Source of the DNA: Warburgia ugandensis
Taxonomy: Eukaryota; Streptophyta; Magnoliopsida; Canellales; Canellaceae
NCBI GenBank assembly: GCA_035236585.1
Contig: CP141137.1
Location: 48,134,057 to 48,198,056, forward strand
Reading direction: 5' to 3'
Length of the DNA stretch: 64,000 bases
Of the stretch, positions 55,828 to 64,000 are shown one piece after another. The notes under the pieces were generated by a model. The model saw only the letters and a program-made list of their open reading frames with translations. It ran no database searches and was not told where the DNA came from. The translations under genes and the position numbers were made by a program. Positions within the stretch are counted from its first letter, which is position 1; the number at the start of each line of letters is the position of its first letter.

Positions 55828-58800
55828 ATTGTGATGACCCCAGTTTTTCAAACACATTTTTATAAATGTCTTCAAAGGTACAACCCTTATTTATGAAATT
55901 TTTTGAAAACTAAATAGCAGAAAAGTGTTTTCTTTGAAATTGATTTGTAAAAACCCTAATGTCAGTTTAACTCTCTTGCTATACATACATTTTTGTATAA
56001 AAATAAATTTTCATTAAAGAACAATAAAAATACATTTATTTGAAATAGGATCCATCCGATGGTTTACATATACAGCCCCTATATTATTACATCAATTGTC
56101 CAAAGTACACAATCCAAACCACTAATTACTTATTACAAACTTCTCAAAGGGAAATACCCTAATCAGTAATATGGCGGTTGAAAACCTCGAGTTGCGAGCT
56201 TCCACTCCTCTTTATCTGTATTTGAGATTTTGTAAACATTCAAACATTTACAATATCTCAAGAAGATTTGCTTAGTAGGGGATTCATTTAACATTCAATC
56301 ATAAACTATATCCATGAAACAATTAAATTTCAATATATAACATCTGATTCAGTTAACTTCCCAAATTGAAGCCTTATACGTATATACTATATACAAGTAA
56401 ATCCATTAGAATTGTGAATATAGTCAATAATGTCAATAGTAAATCATTCCCAAACTTTACTGGCTTCACTATCAACACCTTGCACTATAAGGGGATCAAT
56501 ATTCATAATCAACACCTTCCACTATAGGGGTCAATATTCAGCCGCCTTTACATTGGGAATTATCCCTTCATGGGAATATCAATAATAAACATATATTGAG
56601 AATTTCATCATGCATCACATAAGGCATCTCATTATGCCAATCTCATATGCACCATAATGCAAAATATATAAAGGACTACTATGCTGTAGTCTCAATCCAC
56701 ACTAGTGCGCTTAGATGATTGCCTAAATACTCCACTGATACCATGGTGGAAATACATTATGTCACTGTGTATATGGGGAGACAGGACTTTCATAGTGGTG
56801 GCCTTCCCATAATTGCCCCACTCGACTTTTAGCTTCTCTTAGGGCATGGTATCCATAACATCATCAATTTCGAAAAGGTGGTCGCCAAACCCTTATAACT
56901 CTCTTAGCATAGTATCCTCAGGCTTTTGCCTGTCTAAAATAAAACCACAAGCCTCCATACTTGTATGGAAAATAAGGATTTTGCTAGTAGACAATTTGTC
57001 TGATTATATAAGGATTGTAACAATATCTTTTTCCTTTATTGATTTGGTGTTCAAGTACTAAGGTTGAATTTCTCAATTTATCTTCATATAATTCCAAACT
57101 TCACTTAAACAATAATTGAATAATTCTAAGCTTATCATCATCATTTGTTGCATTATAAACATTCTAAGGTATTTAAGAATATTCTATTTGAATTATTCAG
57201 CTTCTATAAATCTCATAATAAGATTAGGTATCAAACATAGATCTTTTAAAGGAATGCATTCTTAAGGTCCACCTACCTCAAATATGATAATTCCACTCCT
57301 TAAGATACGTAACAATCTTGATTGACGTATTTATCTGTATCTATCAAATCATATATGTATAATGTCATCAATTAATTCCACTTTGTACTTCTTATTTGAT
57401 CTTTTGATCATCCCTAAAGATGATGATTTGGATCTCTTTCCTTGAATATTTTGATCAAGGGTTTAGATCCTCTAACTCATCTATATTTGATCTCAAATTT
57501 GTATCATATTTCAAGGGTTTAATCTCAAATTTCTAAATCTATATTTTATTGTCGTTGATCATCATGATCTTGCTTGATCAAAATATTCTTATTTAAAGGT
57601 TTGTTTGATTAACAGATCTTAACCTTTGATTGTTAATTTATTATCTAAATATTATTATTTAGTTAATTAATGCACAATCAATCTTAATGTTTGTTGATTG
57701 ATCAATTTTACTTATTTATCTTACCTAAATCTAGACAACTCCTTATTTCAAATTTGACTAATGTTTACTAGTTAGGTTCTATTCTAAAAGTAGTTAGTAC
57801 TATCCTCATGTAAGGAGATGTTTAGATCTCAACAAACGTCAATGAAGGCATCGAAAAGTCACTTGGACTTTGGATACCCACCATAACCACGATGTTCAAA
57901 ATCCACTAAAGTGCAATAGATCTTATCTTTCTAAATGGGTCCTATGAGCTCTTTTACCCTAAGTCCCTTTTCTACTTAGTTTTAAGCTTATATCCAAGAA
58001 CTCTGATCATGACATTCAAAGATGTTGATTAATTCCTAGGTGGGCCAAGGATATGGTGATGAAATCCATTCCTTATCTTATAAGAGTTACCGCAGGCCCT
58101 TACTAGCATTAATTTCATTTATCATAGTGTTGTAACTGTTCAAAAGTGTAAATCTAATTTCAGATTAATCAATTTTTGAATAACTGATAATTTTCTAAGT
58201 AAATTTCCCATTCTTACATATCATACTAAATTTAACCATTAATTTAATCTAACAAATATATCTACAATTACATCAGATGCAAATATACTAAAATTTAACA
58301 AAATCAATAATCATAATGCATATCTAAAGTTCCTATGTTGATCCAACGGCTAGATCTAATTTTGATTCATTAGATCTATGGTTTTGATCACATCAAGAGC
58401 TCATATCATAATTTCCATCATCTATGTAAGATCTAACCCATTAATTCACATTATCTCATCACTATATCATATATTTATTCAAATCAGATGGTCTGATCAT
58501 CTTTGATCTAGCTAATCAAAGATATTAATAAGGTTTTTGGCTATGGATCAACATAAACAGTGCTCAAATCTTAAATTTTATCATTTCAATAGATTCTACT
58601 CTTCAATACAAATCCAACAAATCTTTTTGATCTCAATTTGGAGTTGTATTGAGGTTAGAATTGAAATTTGAAGTTTTCAGTTAATTTCAATGATCCAGAT
58701 TGAATTTGGAAATGAGGATGCGAAAATGGGATGTGCACATGTTCCTATATCCGGGATGCTAAGTGCATCATGGTTGGATCACAGCCACATTACATGCTCA

Positions 58801-59367
58801 TCGTGCGAGCAGAGATGCACCCTTAGAGAGCATTTCTATTGTGCACTCTCGAATCGTGTCTTCCATGCATTCATCTGGAGATCAGTGAGACGGTCTGATC
58901 TAGATTATTAGATCACCCTTCTCCAAATCAATGGTCAAGAAGAAAATGAAATTTAATTGTAACAACCTTTCCTAGGTTTTTGGGCCCCAAGAATTCATTG
59001 GACGGCTCATATTTTCCAATTTGAGTCATCCTTGATGGGTCTTTCATCATGGATTATCCATACTGATTTCACTGGTGAATCTCATTGAAAAACCAGTTCA
59101 GTGAACCCAAATCATAAAGTAAATTGTCAGAAATGAAAAAGGGAAGAGGGGAAATGGAAATGAAATTGTTCCAAATAGATTGAACAGATCAGATCATGAA
59201 AATAATGACTAAAATTGGCTATCTAATTGCAAAATAGTGACAGGGTGGAAACCCTAGGTCGTCGAGGATGACACATCCGTGGACGAGCGGCGATATTGAA
59301 CTAGGGTTCATCTGTTGGGCACATTTGGGGACATGCTTCCATTGAAGAGAGATGAGAGAGAAAAAGG

Positions 59368-59467
<100 letters not shown>

Positions 59468-59949
59468 CGAGGAATGAAAAATGAGAATAGCTGAGGAGTC
59501 TTGGTAGAAATTTATGAATATTTTTGTCAAACGTTTTGAGCATTTATTGGCAAATTTTTGATTTCTAATTAATTTTTATATTTTATAATTTAATCCACTA
59601 AAAATTATTTTATGGTAGTAGAAATTCCACTACCTCCATTATCAGCTGGGTGCTAGCGATTCATGCCTTACATCATTGCTAACTCCACATTTTTACCTAG
59701 CTTTGTGGGTCCCACAAAAGGTAAAATTACCATTTTGTCCTTTTAATTCTAAAAATTGAGAAAAGTACAATTTTTTCATGCAAACTTTGTTTTTAGTGTG
59801 TTTATAGTCATTGGAGTTGATTTTTTGAGTACATTCCAAATATCTATGTTTCAACTCCTAATTCTATTTCTATAAAAAGTTGATTTATGAAAACCTAATA
59901 TTTTAGCCTAATTTTTCAAAAATATCAACTCATATTATATATTGTTCAA

Positions 59950-60070
59950 GGCATAGAAACATCCTCTTGCAAAAAATGCAAGGTAAGGCTATCTACTACG
60001 TGTCCTTGTGATCTCATTTCTTCCTCGGACCCTGCATAGGCAGGAGCTTCGTGCACTAGGACTGCCCTTT
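59950..60070 (+). mobile_element. Au SINE, 5'-truncated
   Basis: The 3' half of an Au SINE (AATGCAAGGTAAGGCT...CGGACCCTGCATAGGCAGGAGC...GTGCACTAGGACTGCCCTTT) is flanked by a 16-bp target duplication ATTATATATTGTTCAA (59934-59949 and 60071-60086). The tRNA-like head with A and B boxes is missing. About 25 bp of unrelated-looking sequence (GGCATAGAAACATCC...) precedes the match. The target duplication shows it was truncated at insertion. Confidence 0.9.
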
Positions 60071-60120
60071 ATTATATATTGTTCAAATATAACTGCAAAA
60101 ATTGGCGGTATTACAAATTT

Positions 60121-61012
60121 GTGTGAAACATTATTTATTGTATTGTTAATTAGTGAATTTAAAGTCATGAAAATAAAATGAGTTTAAGGACTTTGAAATT
60201 CATTTTCTAAAAAGTGATGTCAAAAGTTTTAGCTTTCAAAGTCATTTTCTAAAAACTACTTTAAAAGTCCTTTGTTTATAAAAGGCCTAAGTCATCTCAT
60301 TTTTTCCTCAGTATCCCATGTTTATGTTCTTTATCTCACGGGTGGCATGACGGCCTTCTCTCTTTGTCCCGTTTCCCTTCATGTTTTTCATTTTTGATAT
60401 TTTGATTGTTTGTGGCATGTAAAAAATTGTAAGTAAATCAAAACCTCCTTTTTATCATGAATGACTTTCTTGTTACCTACTCACTTTGTTTGCATTTTGT
60501 AGATCAAGTGAGTTTATCGCTACAAATGATGGGGTAAGAAGTGTGTTAGATCCTTGTGATTTTGGCAACATTTACATGATTTCATTATAAACAACAACTA
60601 CTTCTCTCTCTAACCCTCATTATTGGAGAAAGAAAGAACATTATGATTTGTGGTTCTAACCAAAAATTAATGTTTGATGAAAAGAAATGGTACCATCAAG
60701 TTTGTTGAGAAAGTTGCAACTTAAAGCTTTACCCTCTCCCCCCCTAGAGTGATGTCAACTAGATATTAGGGGGCCAGATTTTGATGAGATCGTTCCAAAG
60801 CTCTTTCATTATGATCTTGTATTAATAAGATCTAATAATATGCACATTTGATATATGTAATAAAAGGATGATAAATGGAGAGTTATTCTAAAAAATACTT
60901 CAATTTCTTTGTTCATGTGTTTATTTATATATGTATGCATGTGTGTAAAGAATGCATGAATCAACATTGACTATCATAAAAAATTGGTTTTATTGTATAT
61001 TTTTGTGAGATA
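60121..61012. other. AT-rich intergenic DNA, no gene recognised
   Basis: No open frame above background and no RNA gene. Contains ACTTTAAAAGTC strings near 60230-60270 like those left of element E. Confidence 0.5.
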
Positions 61013-61595
61013 CACTACTACAATTAGGGGTTTATAAGATGGCAAAATATGGCTATATAAGAAGCTCAAAAAACTATCTTATACTAGGCCACCTTATAAA
61101 ATGAAAATAAATATAATATAGTTCCTAAAACCATATTATATTAAAACTACTATAAGACTATTTATGAATAACCATCTTATATAGCTTAACTTTTATAAGA
61201 TGGTTTCAAAAAACCCACCTTATAAATATGAAAAATATGGGATGATTTTTCAAAAATCGTCATAGAAGTCTGAGTAATATAGGATGGTTTTTTAAAAATC
61301 ATCTTATATATTATTAAGTTTTATAATATAGGACCATCCTATATTAGTCAGCTTTACAGGATGGTTTTCAAAAAGCATCCCATATTTCATAGTAATATAG
61401 GATGGTCCTATAAAGCTGACTAATATAGTATGGTTTTTGAAAACAAATCCTATAAAGTACTACTATGGGAAGATTTTTGAAAACCATCCTATAAAACTAA
61501 CTAAAAAATTGTCCTATATTACTATGAAAAACTCTATAATATAGGATAGTTTTTCCAAAACCATCCTATATTACTTATATTTCTACAATTGTGTG
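61013..61595. mobile_element. CACTA-like non-autonomous element with subterminal inverted repeats
   Basis: The left end CACTACTACAATTAGGGG resembles CACTA termini. The right end read on the minus strand is CACACAATTGTAGAAATATAAG. Between them, units of 40-55 bp built on TATAGGATGGTTTT and AAAACCATCCTATA repeat in both orientations. One near-perfect inverted pair (about 61334-61366 with 61391-61432) shares TATTAGTCAGCTTTA / TAAAGCTGACTAATA. No transposase is present. The 3-bp target duplication is not recognisable (ATA left, CAC right), so the exact ends are uncertain. Confidence 0.55.
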
Positions 61596-61979
61596 CACCT
61601 TTGTTGGTTTCTATTTATACATTCTTCCTGTGTTTCTAAAGTTCAACACTTCATCTATGGAGGTTGCACATGATTTTACAAAATAAATTCATACACATTC
61701 AATACTTCCAACATTCCACATTGAAATTCTTCATACACACTTCTTAGTGAAATAGAGAAAGCATACACAGACTTAAATTTAAAAAGAAGGAATACATGCA
61801 TCCTAGTAGTGCAATTGTAAATTATATTTCAGTGATAAAATTATTTTATTTTCAATAACATCAGATATTTACAAATTAAAAGTAATAAGATATTCAGTCC
61901 ATTTCATTCCAATGGCATCTCTATCTTATTGGGAGTAACTTTTGCTACCGAAATCAACTTGTAAGATAACAAATTTTAA
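61596..61979. other. AT-rich spacer
   Basis: No gene or repeat recognised. CCTAGTAGTG at about 61802-61811 resembles a reversed CACTA terminus but matches only 8-9 bp. Confidence 0.4.
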
Positions 61980-63055
61980 ATCAATTGAGATATTAATGTT
62001 GGCACCATTTAAGAGATGTAGAAAACTATAAGAATTATAATCAGTTTCAAACATTTAGAATAATTAACAAATCAAAAAATCATGAACATAGTTAGAAAAA
62101 TGCATGGTACTATTATTATTAACATGTACATTTACAACAATCATACTTCAAGCTGTGTATTTGGATGCTTTTCTGAATGACACTTGAAAATCTAAAACAA
62201 GAGTCTTCTTAAACTCAATGTCAACTATCTAGAATGATAAATTTTAAACATTCACAACCATTAACAAATAATAAAATTAAGTATATAGTAAAACCGCATG
62301 GTATTGTTACTATTCTTGAAAACAAATATAACAAACATACCTCAAACAAGTATTTGGATGCCTTTCTAGATGAAACTTGAAAATCTAACACATAAGTCTT
62401 CTTAAACTCAATGTATACTATCTATAATGATCAATTTCTAGCATTTACAGCCATTAAAGAACCAGAAAATCATGAACAAAGTTAAAAATGCGTGATACTA
62501 TTACTATTCAAATAGACAGCTTATAACAATCGTACTACAAGTAATGATTTGGATGCCTTTTGAATGAAACTTGAAAATCTAAAATATAGGTCATCTTAAA
62601 ATTAATGTACACTATTTAGAATGATTAATTTCAAATATTTACAACCTTTAACAAATAAAAAATCTTGCACATACTAAAAAACGCATGATACCATAACTAT
62701 TTACATAGGTAGATACAATAAGCATATTTTAAGCAAGTATTTGAATGTCTTTTTGAATGAAAATTGAAAATATAAAATATGGGCCTTCTTAAACTAAATG
62801 CTCACTATCTAGAATGATAAATTTCAAACATTTACAACCATTAACAAATTAAAAAATCACATATATAGTAAAAAAATGCATGGTACTGTAACTATTCACG
62901 CAAACAAGCATACAACAAGCATACTTTAAGCAAGTATTTAGATGTCTTTTGGAATGAATCTTGAAAATCTAACACATGGATCTTCTTAGAATCAATGTAT
63001 TTTAACTAAAACAATCAATTTCAAACATTTACAACCATTACAGAAGCAGAAAATT
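61980..63055. repeat. Tandem array of ~193-bp units, about 5.5 copies
   Basis: The landmark GGATGCCTTT...ACTTGAAAATCTA recurs at about 62165, 62357, 62550, 62745 and 62940 (spacing 192-195). Each is followed by AACTCAATGT, TATCTAGAATGATAAATTT, ACATTTACAACCATTAACAA and ATGCATGGTACTATTACTAT. A partial unit precedes at about 61980. Units are about 75-85% alike by eye, so the array is old. Confidence 0.8.
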
Positions 63056-63398
63056 AAGAAAAAAAAGAGAGATATAACCTAATGAGAGAAAACTGATCAC
63101 GAAGTGTCTGAGGGGAGGTATGTGTTTGGTCTCTCCACTCCTCCTCCTCCTCCTCCTCCTATTCTTATTCTTCCTCTTCCTCTTCTTTTCTCAAGGGTTT
63201 TAGGTTTGAAAATTTCATGGGGGTAGGGGAGTCCTCCTCCTCCTCCTCTTCTTCTTCTTCTTCTTCTTCTTCTTCTTCTTCTTCTTCTTCTTCTTCTTCT
63301 TCTCATCTTTCTCTCCTTATCTCTCTTTCACCTCTCGACATCCTCCTCCTTCTCTTCTTCTTTTCCTTAAGGGTTTTGGTTTGAAAATTTCGTGGGAG
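63056..63398. repeat. TCC and CTT microsatellites within a duplicated ~174-bp segment
   Basis: (TCC)n at about 63138-63160 and 63230-63247 and (CTT)18 at 63247-63302. TTTTAGGTTTGAAAATTTC (63198) and TTTTGGTTTGAAAATTTCG (63372) mark a direct duplication. An Arg-repeat frame on the minus strand is a microsatellite artefact. Confidence 0.8.
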
Positions 63399-63747
63399 AA
63401 GGGGGCACTTGCGGTTAGGCGTCCACCACCAGTCAGAGGTTGGCTCTGATAACACTGTAACAACCAAGATCTATCCACAAGATGCCTTGAGGGTGGGCTA
63501 AGATGGCTTGAGGGGGAGGCCCCAAGAAAGTCTGAGGTCAGGCCCAAGATAGGTTGAGGGGATGAAGGTGGGGAGGGACTGAGAGTGAGTCCCACATCGC
63601 TAAGGGGAAAGTGACTGGGCAATTGATAAAGGTTCGTAGAACTCTAACAAGAATAACGCAGCTTTCCCGGGTAATTGGGGAAGAACAAAACCATGGGGCT
63701 ATGCCCAAAGCGGACAATATTGTTACCGTCGAACCCGGGCTATTACA
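63399..63747 (-). mobile_element. Second TRIM copy: internal piece, primer site and 5' LTR
   Basis: In minus-strand reading, a full 292-bp LTR (63747-63456, TGTAATAGCC...GTTGTTACA) is followed by one base, then TGTTATCAGAGCC, then about 45 bp of internal sequence ending at the CTT-rich region. This is the normal LTR-primer-site order. The right edge abuts ATATG (63748-63752) and the E gag sequence, the same insertion point as the palindromic TRIM. Confidence 0.85.
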
Positions 63748-64000
63748 ATATGTTCCCTAGATGAAATCTTTCTACATCTAGGACAAGGTCTCCTATTTTG
63801 TCCTAATGCATTGTTCCCCGATTTCTTTGGGGCTTGAAGTTGTTCATGGGTCTTTTCGTAGTTTTGAAAGGCCTTGGATTGAAATTTTCCACTCCATCAA
63901 ACTTAGTTGTCTGGTTTTTCTTGAAGTACTCTTCAAATTTAGAGGCCATTTCTATGCATTTTTCCAGAGTTGTGGGTTTTGTACCCAAGACTTTAGCTCT
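63748..64000 (-). pseudogene. Second copy of element E gag fragment
   Basis: Matches 54697-54950 almost base for base. The only differences I see are two single-base length changes in homopolymers (CTT/CTTT and CCCCTG/CCCCG). It encodes the EMASKFEEYFKK and KRPMNNFKPQRN segments of Gag and runs off the window. Confidence 0.9.

Noticed and set aside
61013..61811. CACTA element ending at CCTAGTAGTG (61811) instead of 61595
   Set aside because: Only 8-9 terminal bases match, the flanking triplets differ, and the subterminal repeats stop near 61580.
61980..63055. CRISPR-like repeat array
   Set aside because: Whole units of about 193 bp repeat without short identical repeats and unique spacers. 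The context is a plant nuclear repeat region.
63097..63306. Poly-Arg protein frame
   Set aside because: A translation of the TCC/CTT microsatellites.

Overview
The window looks like plant nuclear heterochromatin from a large, repeat-rich angiosperm genome. It holds LTR retrotransposons with tRNA-Met and tRNA-Asp type primer sites, chromodomain-bearing Ty3/Gypsy (chromovirus, Tekay-like) polyproteins, Au-type SINEs, an L1-type LINE relic, a TRIM element and a CACTA-like element. I found no host protein gene, tRNA, rRNA or CRISPR array. Every coding region seen is a decayed retroelement gene. The species cannot be fixed from this sequence.

Layout. (1) 1-11100: element A, a non-autonomous Athila/LARD-like retrotransposon on the minus strand whose left LTR runs off the window. 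It is interrupted at 4965-7903 by solo LTR B, with a perfect GAAAA target duplication. (2) 11105-12720: a dead LINE reverse transcriptase on the plus strand. (3) 13375-60115: one chromovirus, E, on the minus strand. Its perfect AATTT duplication lies at 13370-13374 and 60116-60120, and it is expanded to 46.7 kb by nested insertions. Its 3' LTR carries solo LTRs F (13427-17359) and G (17976-23172, itself holding an Au SINE). Its pol is split by solo LTR H (28000-28668 plus 49338-51551). H is split by chromovirus D (28669-49337). D is split by chromovirus C (33464-42623, duplication GTAGT). The gag of E carries a palindromic TRIM (53666-54696, duplication ATATG) and its 5' LTR a truncated Au SINE. 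(4) 60121-64000: AT-rich DNA, a CACTA-like hairpin element, a tandem array of about 193 bp units, TCC/CTT microsatellites, and a near-identical second copy of the TRIM LTR/gag junction of E.

How parts work together. E, D and C keep the order gag-protease-RT-RNase H-integrase-chromodomain, with a Met primer site next to the 5' LTR and a polypurine tract next to the 3' LTR. All have frameshifts, stops or lost catalytic residues. Their LTRs, and the solo LTRs, share one architecture despite poor overall similarity: a TATA box, a purine/pyrimidine-biased leader, often an AG|GTAAG-like splice donor, and about 400-600 bp before the sense 3' end a pair of short inverted repeats. The second inverted repeat changes sequence between families with compensating changes on both arms, which suggests a conserved RNA structure. 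That, the palindromic TRIM, and a leader module of about 400 bp shared by LARD A and the E/G/D LTRs are the observations most worth following.
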